NCBI GenBank assembly: GCA_002869185.1
Contig: PKTN01000005.1
Coordinates: 186,001 to 250,000, forward strand
DNA: 64,000 nucleotides
Reading direction: 5' to 3'
DNA from: Denitrovibrio sp.
GTDB lineage: Bacteria; Chrysiogenota; Deferribacteres; Deferribacterales; Geovibrionaceae
Shown piece by piece: positions 17,305 through 25,955 of the stretch. The first letter of the stretch is position 1. Each line of letters begins with the position of its first letter. The notes under the pieces are model-generated. The model had not been told where the DNA came from, ran no database searches, and worked only from the letters and a program-made list of their open reading frames with translations. A program made the position numbers and the translations under genes.

Positions 17305-18822
17305 TTAATCGTACAGAATCCTAGTATCCATTTCAATCGGGATACCAAATGTGTCCATAAATATCTGCCCCTTCTCTTCAAAAGCTAGTTTCTCCAGAAA
17401 TGGCGTCTTTTTACATTTTGCACTTACGACAATCTTACCGTGTAAGATATCTACGTCGAAATCATCAATCAGATTCATATGGGACGCATCCATAGCATCT
17501 GCAATACGTAAGATACTCACCAGTTTCTTTATGAGCAGCTGCTTCTCCATAGGGAAGTAGTTATATTTATTTTCAAACCAACTCTCCACATCTCCATTGT
17601 GCATAAGAGCCAAATAGGAGACTATCTTTACAAATTCTCTTTCCAGCCCAGGAATCTCAATGGACTGGATAAGATAATATGAATGCTGATTATGTTTTTT
17701 AGAGCCTATATAGTTTCCAACATCACTAAGAATGGATGCTGCCTCAAGCATAAGCTTCTCTCGCCTACCTAAAGAGTGTATCGGGCTAAGCTTCTCAAAC
17801 AACTGCATAGCGAACCTAACTGTTGTCTGTGCGTGCTTTTCATCCATGTTAAATCGTCTTCCTAAGCCATATATAGTATTGCGCACACGACCAACAAACC
17901 CTTTGTCTCTAATGTTTTTAGCGTAATAAAGACTCAAAGTGTGGGGAAACGACTGTCTAGTAAACTCTACAGTATTTGTTCCGACATACTCCATCAAGGT
18001 AAGATAAGTAACCAAGGTTGGTAACAGTACCGATGCTTCCTCTTTCCTTATGCCCAGACTGTTCATTATATTATCTCTAGGCACCTGCTTTATACTCTCA
18101 TAAAGCTGTACTAACTCTGCTTTACGGAATAAATTCTTTTTAGGTTTAAGAATGCTAATGAGCATATTCAACGAGCTACAAGCACTCACAAAATGCTTAA
18201 GCTGATTCCCTTTACCTATCGATGTATCCACCGAATAGCACATCTTTTTCACATACTGCTCATAAGCCTTATATCTGCTAATCCGTGGGATCTCTCCAAA
18301 TATCCTTCTGAGCCTCAAGCTGCCGTAAGGCAAGGCTCCTGAATAAATATTCTGTTCATCTTTGAGAACAGCAAGGGCAACATTACCACTAGATATATTT
18401 GCTATAAGAACGCCATCCTTTTCATACTCTCCAAAATCTTCAATGTCGTTTTTTACACCGACATACTTGATATATATTTCATTTGCTGGTTCGATAATCT
18501 CAAGCTCAATACCTGTTTCATGCCTGATGTGGTCTATAAAAAAAGCTCTATTAACTGCCTCCCTAACACCACTCGTACAGACTGCTTTATAGTTCTTCTT
18601 TACATTATACTCGTCTAGTTTCTCTTTAAATTTTTTCAAAATCTCTGTAGCAAGATATACATTCTCCAACGAGATGTACCCTTTCGAAAAAGTATCTTTA
18701 CCAAGTCTAAAAGGCTTTATAAGGTACTCTAGAACACGCTCTTCACCTTCAACATATTCGCTTATATGCATTCTGAAAGCACTTGCTCCGATATTTATTG
18801 CTGCAAAAACTCCATTTTTCAT
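17305..18822 (-). CDS. Degenerate Ppx/GppA paralogue with HD-like C-terminal domain
   Basis: A 505-residue protein aligning along its whole length with the next gene. The N-terminal half has the actin-like Ppx/GppA fold and the C-terminal half an HD-like helical region (AASILSDVGNYI...KHNQHSYYL). The catalytic motifs are lost: the first phosphate loop reads AINIGASAFR instead of VDIGSNSLR, the second reads IANISSGNVAL instead of VDIGGGSTEY, and the SGEEEARL segment reads EPANEIYIKY. It is probably not an exopolyphosphatase but a binding or regulatory partner. It overlaps the true Ppx by four bases and precedes ppk by 19 bases. Confidence 0.85.
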   Translation of the reverse strand: MKNGVFAAINIGASAFRMHISEYVEGEERVLEYLIKPFRLGKDTFSKGYISLENVYLATEILKKFKEKLDEYNVKKNYKAVCTSGVREAVNRAFFIDHIRHETGIELEIIEPANEIYIKYVGVKNDIEDFGEYEKDGVLIANISSGNVALAVLKDEQNIYSGALPYGSLRLRRIFGEIPRISRYKAYEQYVKKMCYSVDTSIGKGNQLKHFVSACSSLNMLISILKPKKNLFRKAELVQLYESIKQVPRDNIMNSLGIRKEEASVLLPTLVTYLTLMEYVGTNTVEFTRQSFPHTLSLYYAKNIRDKGFVGRVRNTIYGLGRRFNMDEKHAQTTVRFAMQLFEKLSPIHSLGRREKLMLEAASILSDVGNYIGSKKHNQHSYYLIQSIEIPGLEREFVKIVSYLALMHNGDVESWFENKYNYFPMEKQLLIKKLVSILRIADAMDASHMNLIDDFDVDILHGKIVVSAKCKKTPFLEKLAFEEKGQIFMDTFGIPIEMDTRILYD

Positions 18823-20345
18823 ACGAGTACTACCGATTTATTCAATAACGTATCCAGTAATTCTTTTTTTAGTTGGAAATCTCTTATTTCCATAGCTATA
18901 TCGCCAGTCTGCTTAGCCGTTATAACGACTTCATTCTCTTTAATACAAACATCTATACTCTCAATAAATCCTTTATGTGACCTATCAAGTGCAATAGCTA
19001 CACGAAGAATAGCAACAAGCTTCAGAACTTTTGTTTGCTCCTCTTCAACTAGACCAGTAAAGTCAGCGTGGCTCTCTTTAGGAGGGCTCTTCCTGTGGTA
19101 ACGAGCGACATTAGAAATAAGCTCAACCTCTGATGCTGAGTAGCCGACCAGCTCACTGTGCTTAATAAGATAGTAAGAGTGCTTATGGTGCTTAGTGTAT
19201 GTAATATGCTTTCCCACATCACGCAAAAGCGAAGCAGCTTCTAATATTATCCAATCTCTTCCGTCCAAATCTAATTCATCTTTCAGCCCGTCGTATAGCA
19301 TCTTTGCCAAGTTTCTAACATGGACTGCAGATGGTTCGTCAAAGTCAAATTTATTACCAATCTCCATAAGTCTGGAAAATCTTATATTCTCTGTATTATT
19401 TTGGAACGGGAGTTCTATGCCAAGTTTATTTATAGTATCTATTGTCAGCCCTGAACGTAGACCACCATAAAGGGTATAAAAGCCTCTGGCTCCTGTCTCA
19501 TTCAGTACCAAATCAGATTGAATCGCTGCAGGCAGGATAAGATCACCCCTGCGTTCTTCTAGCCCTTCTGTTTTTACACGCTCTTTGTATGATTTTTGTC
19601 CTAAACTTTTAATAAATTTTTTAAGAAAATTTCGTTCTACATATTTAACATTACTATCACGAACTACTTTGTCCCTGTTATGCTTAACCACAGCGATATT
19701 GTTCATAGAGCCACCAGTACAGATAACCATATCTATATCTCTACCTAGTCCGACTTCTTTTTGAGTTTGTATAATGTGTTCTTTCATTTTGAGGAGCATT
19801 GCAGATGTTGGCGGGTCAGTTTCGAAGAATTCTCGCATAAGCCTGTTGCATCCGAGCGGGAGACTAATAGAGCTTTCTAGCTTGCCGTTGTTAATGATTG
19901 TGTACTCGGTACTACCACCACCTATATCAACGACTACCGCCTTTCGGTTAGACAACTCAAAGTTAGCAGTCGCAGCCAGATAAGTGAGTCTGGCCTCCTC
20001 CTCTCCAGAGATAACCTCAATCTGTATACCACACTCATCCTCAACACGAATAAGCGTCTCCACAAGATTATCAGCTTCTCTAAAGGCTGCTGTTGCCACA
20101 GCTCTGATCCCTTTACAGTCTTTACTTTCGGCAAGCTTTTTTACACCCTTCATCGTCTCAACAATACGGTCTATAACCTCTGGTGTAAAATATCCTTGCG
20201 TGTATATTGAGTCGCCAAGACGTAACATCTCTTTGTAGTCTTCTAATATTTTGTAGCTTTTATCTTTGACCTCGGAAATTTGTAAACGGAGAGAATTGCT
20301 CCCGATATCGACAACTGCTACGTTAAAGCTTTCCCCAGTACCCAT
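18819..20345 (-). CDS. ppx: Exopolyphosphatase / guanosine pentaphosphatase (Ppx/GppA)
   Basis: Releases phosphate from polyphosphate and/or converts pppGpp to ppGpp. It has 508 residues. The actin-fold motifs are intact: VDIGSNSLRLQ, SGEEEARLTYL with the catalytic Glu, VVDIGGGSTEY and CTGGSMNNIA. The C-terminal HD-like domain has LLRDVGKHITYTKHHKHSYYLI. It is the first gene of the ppx-ppx2-ppk unit, each junction overlapping or nearly so. Whether it is mainly Ppx or GppA cannot be told from sequence. Confidence 0.93.
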   Translation of the reverse strand: MGTGESFNVAVVDIGSNSLRLQISEVKDKSYKILEDYKEMLRLGDSIYTQGYFTPEVIDRIVETMKGVKKLAESKDCKGIRAVATAAFREADNLVETLIRVEDECGIQIEVISGEEEARLTYLAATANFELSNRKAVVVDIGGGSTEYTIINNGKLESSISLPLGCNRLMREFFETDPPTSAMLLKMKEHIIQTQKEVGLGRDIDMVICTGGSMNNIAVVKHNRDKVVRDSNVKYVERNFLKKFIKSLGQKSYKERVKTEGLEERRGDLILPAAIQSDLVLNETGARGFYTLYGGLRSGLTIDTINKLGIELPFQNNTENIRFSRLMEIGNKFDFDEPSAVHVRNLAKMLYDGLKDELDLDGRDWIILEAASLLRDVGKHITYTKHHKHSYYLIKHSELVGYSASEVELISNVARYHRKSPPKESHADFTGLVEEEQTKVLKLVAILRVAIALDRSHKGFIESIDVCIKENEVVITAKQTGDIAMEIRDFQLKKELLDTLLNKSVVLV

Positions 20346-20526
20346 GGATTATCCTTTTTTTCCTTTTATAATACTACGGACTAGACAGCATAAGCCAGTG
20401 AAAGAGGGCATTATTTAAAAAAAATTATGTTAGTAAATGGATAATTGATTAAATTCTGATAAAAACTATGATTCGATCTAAGAAATGGCAATATACAATA
20501 TACTATGTCAAGAAATGGTAAAAAGG

Positions 20527-20766
20527 CTATACGGTTTGCGGACAACCATACCTAACAAAACTACGAAGTGCAACAAGTGCTAGATCAGCAAACTTGTGCT
20601 CGCCTTCAAGAAGAGCTATATGTCCGTCTTCACTAACATCAAACTTTGCTACTTTTATTCCGTTATCATCTGAAACAAAACCGCTACCTTTAGCAATCTG
20701 TACAGTCCATCCAGAAAAACAGATGTCACCAGTTACAAGTTTTGAGTAATCCATAGTATCCTCCAT
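20527..20766 (-). CDS. Hypothetical 79-residue protein downstream of the acetate permease
   Basis: I do not recognise a family. It has mixed charge, a possible small beta fold (GDICFSGWTVQIAKGSGF, KVAKFDVSEDGHIALLEGEHKF) and a C-terminal helix (ADLALVALRSFVRYG). The ATG at 20766 has AAGGAG six bases upstream. An earlier in-frame TTG would place that site inside the gene, and another ATG four codons on also has a GGAG. It lies 69 bases after satP with a hairpin in between, so it is probably on the same transcript. Confidence 0.6.
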   Translation of the reverse strand: MEDTMDYSKLVTGDICFSGWTVQIAKGSGFVSDDNGIKVAKFDVSEDGHIALLEGEHKFADLALVALRSFVRYGCPQTV

Positions 20767-20788
20767 ATCATTCTCCTTCAAAAGTTTT

Positions 20789-20824
20789 GCGTATACAGCA
20801 ATAACTAACTACTGCTGTATACGC
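20789..20824. repeat. Perfect 12-base inverted repeat between satP and the small gene
   Basis: GCGTATACAGCA (20789-20800) and TGCTGTATACGC (20813-20824) are exact complements with a 12-base spacer. There is no T-run, so it is not a standard terminator. In the satP transcript it would form a stable stem just before the next ribosome site, suggesting mRNA processing, partial attenuation or 3' end protection. Confidence 0.65.
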
Positions 20825-20835
20825 TGAAACCTTAA

Positions 20836-21465
20836 CTATTCGCCAAGAGGGAGAACGGTTCTGCCATATACTTCATTAAGTATTTCAGCAGCACCTACAT
20901 ACATAGCGGAGAGCCCGCAGAGCACTCCTTCAAATCCTGCAAATCTTTTTATTGCTACACTGTGGAACATATCGCCAACAGCTAGTAGTATAAATAGTAT
21001 TGTAAGTAAAAAGAAAACCATCTGAATTGCTTTGTGCATTTTCAGTGTACCTACGAAAAGTATTAGTGAAAAGAATCCCCAAAGGAACAGATATGCTGTC
21101 ATAGCTGTTGTTGTAGGAGCATCAAAAATGCCAAATTTAGGCAATACGATAATAGCCACAAGTGTCAGCCAGAAAAGACCGTAAGATGTAAATGCAACTG
21201 TACCAAAAGTATTTTTCTTTTTCCATTCCATAACACCAACGATAATCTGAGCTACTCCACCGTAGAAAATACCCATTGCAAGTATCGCACTACCGATACC
21301 GAAAAGACCGATGTTATGAAGATTAAGAAGTATTGTTGTAAGTCCAAATCCCATAAGACCAAGTGGTGCAGGATTCGCTGTAGAATCCGCGATCACTGTT
21401 TCTGCAACTTTAGCTGCGTGATCTAGTGGTGTCACTTTCGCTGTTGCTTCTGCTTGCTTTCCCAT
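20836..21465 (-). CDS. satP: Acetate/succinate transporter, GPR1/FUN34/YaaH (SatP) family
   Basis: Inner-membrane transporter of acetate and related small acids. It has 209 residues with six predicted membrane segments and the family signature NPAPLGLMGFGLTT near residue 32. GGVAQIIVGVMEW and TFGTVAFTSYGLFW are further family blocks. A strong ribosome site (CGGAGG) precedes the ATG. The N-terminal 30 residues are a hydrophilic tail. The 450-base upstream region holds three palindromes, so regulated expression is likely. The neighbouring PaaK-like gene is divergent. Confidence 0.92.
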   Translation of the reverse strand: MGKQAEATAKVTPLDHAAKVAETVIADSTANPAPLGLMGFGLTTILLNLHNIGLFGIGSAILAMGIFYGGVAQIIVGVMEWKKKNTFGTVAFTSYGLFWLTLVAIIVLPKFGIFDAPTTTAMTAYLFLWGFFSLILFVGTLKMHKAIQMVFFLLTILFILLAVGDMFHSVAIKRFAGFEGVLCGLSAMYVGAAEILNEVYGRTVLPLGE

Positions 21466-21514
21466 AAGAAACCTCCGTGCGTGTTTAACAAAAAAATGAG
21501 ATAAAAACGGATAA

Positions 21515-21535
21515 TGTTTTATTAATAATAAAACA
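21515..21535. promoter_or_regulatory. Palindrome in the satP leader
   Basis: TGTTTTATT (21515-21523) and AATAAAACA (21527-21535) are perfect complements around AAT. It lies 50 bases before the satP start. The 9-3-9 symmetry suits a dimeric regulator, though an AT-rich chance match cannot be excluded. Confidence 0.4.
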
Positions 21536-21606
21536 CATCCTTATTCTTAACAAACTATATATCCGACTATTTTCCAATACACAATAACAATTTATGCTAT
21601 TTATTG

Positions 21607-21647
21607 ACACCTAGCTGGTGTTAATATTCCGTAAAACAACGTTGTTT
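21607..21647. promoter_or_regulatory. Two palindromes in the satP / PaaK-like divergent region
   Basis: ACACC (21607-21611) pairs with GGTGT (21617-21621), and 13 bases later AAACAAC GTTGTTT (21634-21647) is a perfect 14-base palindrome. The divergent gap (21466-21921) is very AT-rich and otherwise holds no gene. A TTGACA box (21604-21609) touches the first palindrome but I see no matching -10 box at good spacing. Confidence 0.45.
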
Positions 21648-21921
21648 AACTTTTTTAATAATTGTAAAATATTATTAATAGTACACTTTTTTTAAAGGGT
21701 GAATATTTGTTAATAATGATTACACATATAAATAAGATAAAAATATAATTTTGTTATATTTTATATTTATTGAAATAATTACATTATTACTAAAATACCG
21801 TATTATTATTTGTTTTGTGGTAATTAAATTTGTAAACGAATGGGTAAATGCCCGAATTTTTTCCGTTGTATCATCCTCACTTATTACATATAGTATATTT
21901 AGTAGTTCAGGATGGTTTATT

Positions 21922-22827
21922 ATGTTAAAACTCACTGATATCCAAATACTTAAACTTGGCAAAACCCTGCATCACATACATAACAATAATTTCTTCTATG
22001 GGCAGAAATTCCCAGCTGGAAGGCTTTCAAGCTATAGTGAATTTTGCAGTCTCCCTTTTATGACCTATGAAATTCTAGCACAAGGCTATCCTTTTGCTTA
22101 TTCATGTGCCGACACCAAAGCTCTCACGTCTGGTCATCTTCAAAAGGTGGAAAAGTTATCAGTAATGAATCTATACACCGATAATGACAACGAGCACATA
22201 GCGGAGATGATTTCACGATCTTTTAGTATCGCCGGCATTACAGACGAAGACACCATTATCCTTATCAGCAACGAATCTTGTAGTTCAGCATACATAAAAA
22301 CTAGCGATAAACTTAAACACTTCATAATCCATGGTGGTTCACTTGCGCCTAAAAAACTATATCAGCTTATCAAAGACACAAATGCAACCTGCCTCTTAGG
22401 CGACACTACAGATCTTATAAAATTTGTAGATCTATGCAGAGATTCATCGTTTGATCTGTTAGAGACTGAATTACGCACTGGAATTTTTAGTGGCAAGCCA
22501 CTCACAAACGGCACTCGTAAACATATAGAGAAAGAGACTGGCATGGAAATCTTTCAAACTTCATCTTTCGGAGATTTTCTAGCAGGCTTCGCATCAGACT
22601 GCAAAGAACATGACGGAATGCACGTGTGGGATGATCATTACTTAGCGGAGATATTAGATAAGAAAACAGGGAAACCTGTCAAAGATGGCGAAGAGGGTGA
22701 ACTAATAGTCACAACATTGTCATTATCTGCACTACCATTAATAAGATTTAAGACTGGGAAAATTTCTAAGATAGTATCACGTGAAAAATGTGAGTGTGGA
22801 CTACATACCATTAAGATTGCTTACTAG
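21922..22827 (+). CDS. Truncated, degenerate phenylacetate-CoA ligase (PaaK)-like protein
   Basis: 301 residues from the ATG at 21922; an in-frame extension to 21751 is AT-rich, hydrophobic and unlike the family. The second half matches the PaaK family: VWDDHYLAEILDKKTGKPV, GEEGELIVTTL, and ALPLIRFKTGKIS, where active enzymes have RYRTGD with an ATP-binding Asp. The SSGTTG-type phosphate loop is not recognisable (TSGHLQKVEK at its place) and the protein stops at CECGLHTIKIAY, just where the C-terminal lid with the catalytic Lys should begin. It is most likely an inactive remnant or a repurposed binding protein. It converges on thiL with a 2-base gap. Confidence 0.7.
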   Translation: MLKLTDIQILKLGKTLHHIHNNNFFYGQKFPAGRLSSYSEFCSLPFMTYEILAQGYPFAYSCADTKALTSGHLQKVEKLSVMNLYTDNDNEHIAEMISRSFSIAGITDEDTIILISNESCSSAYIKTSDKLKHFIIHGGSLAPKKLYQLIKDTNATCLLGDTTDLIKFVDLCRDSSFDLLETELRTGIFSGKPLTNGTRKHIEKETGMEIFQTSSFGDFLAGFASDCKEHDGMHVWDDHYLAEILDKKTGKPVKDGEEGELIVTTLSLSALPLIRFKTGKISKIVSREKCECGLHTIKIAY

Positions 22828-22829
22828 AT

Positions 22830-23738
22830 TTAGAAAGTGTGTTCGTAACCTGATCGAGATATATCAGTCTGGGCAGTTCCTGTTTCAAGAACAACTCCTG
22901 CGCCTTCTTCAACTCTACCTATATATATAGACTTCGGAGACATCATCTCAAACTCTTTCTTTTTTTCAGAAGGGACTGTAAAAAGGAGAGCAAACTCTTC
23001 CCCAGAAGCTAATGCGTACTCGATTGGATTTTCTATACCAACCAATTTATCTACTGGCACCTTATCAGACTCAATAACTATTTTAACGCCACTCTTCTTT
23101 GCGATATGCGACGCATCTTTACCTAGACCGTCACTTATATCTATGCAAGAAGTTGCAATACCTGTCTTTCCGAGTAGGTCACCTAGCTCAATTTCAGCTT
23201 TTACTAAATAATGGTTATAGTTATCGCTACCTTTGAGTTCAGCCTCAAGCCCCTGACGGACTCTTCCCACTGGTCGAGAGATGTAGACTAGATCGCCAGT
23301 TTTCGCTCCGCCCCTCTCCAGCACATATTCGTTCTTTTTGCCTATGATAGTTACTGAAAGAAATAAGGAACTTTTTGATGATGTTGTGTCTCCACCGATC
23401 AATTTCAGCCCATAAGTATTAAAAGGTCTGACAATATCTTCGGCTGTGACGCTATACCCTTCAGGAATTGCTATACCAAGGAGAGCATATTCAGCGACTC
23501 CACCCATTGCGGCTATGTCACTGACATTTGCTGTTACGATTTTACGCATGATATTAAGAAGTGGTGCACTCTTGGTAAAGTGGACACTCTCAACCATAAT
23601 ATCTTTTGCTATAAGAGTTTCGCCGAACAAGGCGGCATCATCGCCTACCCCTAGTGTGACACCACCATTATCCAGCATTTTAGAGATTTCATCAATTAAG
23701 TTGAACTCCCTATTCTTTATTTTCTCATTACTATTCAT
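22830..23738 (-). CDS. thiL: Thiamine-monophosphate kinase ThiL
   Basis: Phosphorylates TMP to TPP, the last step of thiamine cofactor synthesis. It has 302 residues of the PurM-like fold. GVGDDAALF, VESVHF, ANVSDIAAMGG, LIGGDTTSS and IDISDGLGKDASHI are conserved metal- and ATP-binding blocks. Its ATG overlaps the thiE stop (TAATG), so it is translationally coupled to thiE. It is part of the riboswitch-controlled thiC-thiE-thiL unit. Confidence 0.94.
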   Translation of the reverse strand: MNSNEKIKNREFNLIDEISKMLDNGGVTLGVGDDAALFGETLIAKDIMVESVHFTKSAPLLNIMRKIVTANVSDIAAMGGVAEYALLGIAIPEGYSVTAEDIVRPFNTYGLKLIGGDTTSSKSSLFLSVTIIGKKNEYVLERGGAKTGDLVYISRPVGRVRQGLEAELKGSDNYNHYLVKAEIELGDLLGKTGIATSCIDISDGLGKDASHIAKKSGVKIVIESDKVPVDKLVGIENPIEYALASGEEFALLFTVPSEKKKEFEMMSPKSIYIGRVEEGAGVVLETGTAQTDISRSGYEHTF

Positions 23739-24355
23739 TAAAATTTATCAACTATTTCACGAAGCTCTTTAGCTGCTTTATAAGGATCTTCCGCAGCACA
23801 TATAGCTGATGAAACCGCGATACCAGCAACTCCAGTATCTTTCAACTGCTAAGCGTTACTTGCGTTTATTCCACCTATAGCAACAGCAGGTTTGTCTGTT
23901 AGCTTGACAAGTTCAGCTATCCCCTCAGGTCCGAGAAGCCCACGAAGGTCCTCCTTGGTCGTAGTAGGGAAAGCTGGACCGACACCTATGTAGTCAGCCT
24001 GTTTCGCTATTTCGATATCGTCTTCATCGTTACAGGAATATCCGAACTTCATCTTTGAAAAGGTCTTCTTCGCAACAGAGAGAGGTATATCCTTAGCCCC
24101 AATATGCACAATATCTGCACCGAGGGTTGCCGCTAAGTCAGCTCTATCGTTAACAACAAAGAGCACGTCAGTATCAGCTAGTAGTTTCATTACCATTTGA
24201 CCTACGAAGAATTTCTCCCAAGATGTTCTACCCTTATTCCTCATCTGGATACATGTCACTCCACCCTTAACCACCGCAGGAATAAACTCTTCCAATGGTA
24301 CTTTCAGCATGTGTGTCTCCAGAACGAGGTAAAGCTTAAGATATTCTTTATTCAT
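23738..24355 (-). pseudogene. thiE: Thiamine-phosphate synthase ThiE, interrupted by one in-frame TAG
   Basis: Joins HMP-PP and the thiazole phosphate to give TMP. The full frame is 206 codons, the family length. CIQMRNKG, VNDRADLAATLGADIVHIG, GYSCNDEDD, YIGVGPAFPTTTK and AIGGINASNA are conserved. TAG at 23849-23851 follows NASNA; the frame then continues QLKDTGVAGIAVSSAICAAEDP, the expected last strand and helix with the phosphate-binding region. The 168-residue product would lack that end and likely be inactive. A Glu codon GAG would give TAG by one G-to-T change. Translation of thiL, which starts on the thiE stop, would also suffer. Confidence 0.9.
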
Positions 24356-24360
24356 AATCG

Positions 24361-25632
24361 TTACTTGTTTTTTCCTTCATCGATTTTTACAGCACAGAGC
24401 TTTCCGCACATAGTGCAAGAATCGAACTCTTTGTTATGTTGAAATTTCTTCCTAGCAGTCTCAGGGTCAATAGAGAGTTCAAACTGTTTTTCCCAGTTGA
24501 GTTCTTTTCTAGCTATACCCATCTGCACGTTGCGTTCCCATGCTCCAGGTATACCCTTTTCGATATCCGCGATGTGACCAGCGATACGAGTAGCGATAAC
24601 ACCCTCATACACATCTGATTCATCAGGGAGACAAAGGTGCTCTGCAGGAGTAACGTAGCAAAGGAAATCCGCACCAGCAGCGCCAGCAATAGCTCCACCT
24701 ATAGCACTTGTTATATGATCATAACCAGGTGCTATATCAGTAGGAATTGGACCGAGTATATAAAATGGAGCGTCATTACAAAGACGCTTCTGAAGTTTCA
24801 TGTTAGTAGTGATCTGGTTGAGTGGTACGTGCCCCGGACCTTCGATCATAACCTGAACATTTTTAGCATGAGCACGTTTAGCAAGCTCGCCCAGTATAAT
24901 AAGCTCGTCGATCTGAGGTCTATCAGTCGCATCAGAGATAGCACCCGGACGGAAACCATCACCAAGACTGAGTGTAACATCATACTTAAAAGCGAGGTCA
25001 AGCAGGTCATCATAATATTCAAAAAGAGGATTCTCTTTGCCGTTCTTACGAATCCAGTTAGCTAGTATAGAACCACCACGAGATACGATACCACATGTTC
25101 TGTCACTGTTGTCCATTCTTGCAACAGACTCTTTTGTGATTCCGCAGTTAACAGTAATATAGTCCACACCTTCGCGACACTGTTTCTCTATGTTTCTAAG
25201 GAGTACTTCCTCGTCGATATTATCAGTAGTAAGATCCTTCATCGCAAGCTCAGCTGCAACAGCATATATTGGCACTGTCCCGAGCATTACCGGACAATTA
25301 GCCTCAAGCTGACGACGAACTTCATTAAGATCACCACCAGTAGAAAGATCCATAATAGAATCCGCACCAGCTCTAACAGCTGCATCAAGTTTCTTAAGCT
25401 CTACATCTATGAAAGCACAGTCTCCAGATGTTCCGATGTTAGCGTTAACCTTCGTCTTCATCTTTTTACCGATCGCACGCACGTCGAATGTTCTATTGAT
25501 GTTCTTTGGTATAACAACTTGTCCCTTGGCAATGAGCTCTCTCAGTTCCTGCACATCAATAAGTTCGTCTTTAGCTACCTTCTCCATCTCTGGAGTGATG
25601 ATTCCGTCTTTTGCTGCTTTTAGCTGTGTCAT
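24361..25632 (-). CDS. thiC: Phosphomethylpyrimidine synthase ThiC
   Basis: Radical SAM enzyme turning AIR into HMP-P, so it draws on the purM product. From the ATG at 25632 it is 423 residues; an upstream in-frame extension runs into the riboswitch leader and is not conserved. KVNANIGTS, VSRGGS, LGDGFRPG, EGPGHVPL, TDIAPGYDHI and the C-terminal cluster motif CTMCGKLC are all present. It leads the thiC-thiE-thiL unit and sits downstream of a TPP riboswitch and terminator. Confidence 0.96.
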   Translation of the reverse strand: MTQLKAAKDGIITPEMEKVAKDELIDVQELRELIAKGQVVIPKNINRTFDVRAIGKKMKTKVNANIGTSGDCAFIDVELKKLDAAVRAGADSIMDLSTGGDLNEVRRQLEANCPVMLGTVPIYAVAAELAMKDLTTDNIDEEVLLRNIEKQCREGVDYITVNCGITKESVARMDNSDRTCGIVSRGGSILANWIRKNGKENPLFEYYDDLLDLAFKYDVTLSLGDGFRPGAISDATDRPQIDELIILGELAKRAHAKNVQVMIEGPGHVPLNQITTNMKLQKRLCNDAPFYILGPIPTDIAPGYDHITSAIGGAIAGAAGADFLCYVTPAEHLCLPDESDVYEGVIATRIAGHIADIEKGIPGAWERNVQMGIARKELNWEKQFELSIDPETARKKFQHNKEFDSCTMCGKLCAVKIDEGKNK

Positions 25633-25743
25633 ATACTTTTTCTCCAATGTTAGCACATAAAGACTTATCACTATATTGTGACGAACTTCAGTGCTACCTA
25701 TTTTTACGCCTTCCGTTGGTCGGCTCTCTTTTATTTTAGATAC

Positions 25744-25773
25744 AAAAAAACCCACAAGGCCTAAACCTGTGGG
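25744..25773 (-). terminator. Riboswitch expression-platform terminator before thiC
   Basis: On the minus strand CCCACAGG, a TTTAGG loop and CCTTGTGGG (one bulge) form a stem at 25773-25751, followed directly by seven T (25750-25744). It lies about 40 bases after the TPP aptamer and 110 bases before the thiC start, the arrangement expected for ligand-dependent attenuation. Confidence 0.85.
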
Positions 25774-25810
25774 AATATGGGTGTCTTATAGTTATTCTAT
25801 TAAAAAAACT

Positions 25811-25896
25811 TAGAGCGCCCGTTCCCTACGCCAGAATTACCTGGATCAGGTTTAAGGGGTATATCTCAGCCACACTAACGTGTAGCACCCCCAGGG
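25811..25896 (-). promoter_or_regulatory. TPP riboswitch (THI element)
   Basis: On the minus strand the conserved aptamer reads GGGGTGCTAC...GGCTGAGATATACCCC, then ACCTGATCCAGGTAATTCTGG and CGTAGGGAACGGGC. These are the pyrimidine- and pyrophosphate-binding cores of the TPP aptamer in the right order. It controls thiC-thiE-thiL: binding of TPP should favour the downstream terminator. Confidence 0.96.
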
Positions 25897-25955
25897 TTTG
25901 AAAAACAAATATACAACTTTAAAATATTATTGACAAGTATCTATTTTAGACTAAA

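Noticed and set aside
21751-21921. N-terminal extension of the PaaK-like frame
   Set aside because: The 57 extra residues come from very AT-rich intergenic sequence, have no family similarity and no ribosome site; the ATG at 21922 fits the family better.
22780-22800. parS-like site (TATCACGTGAAAA, 13 of 16 to the consensus)
   Set aside because: It lies inside the PaaK-like coding region 20 kb from parAB and is a single imperfect copy; a similar weaker match near 4140 shows such matches arise by chance.
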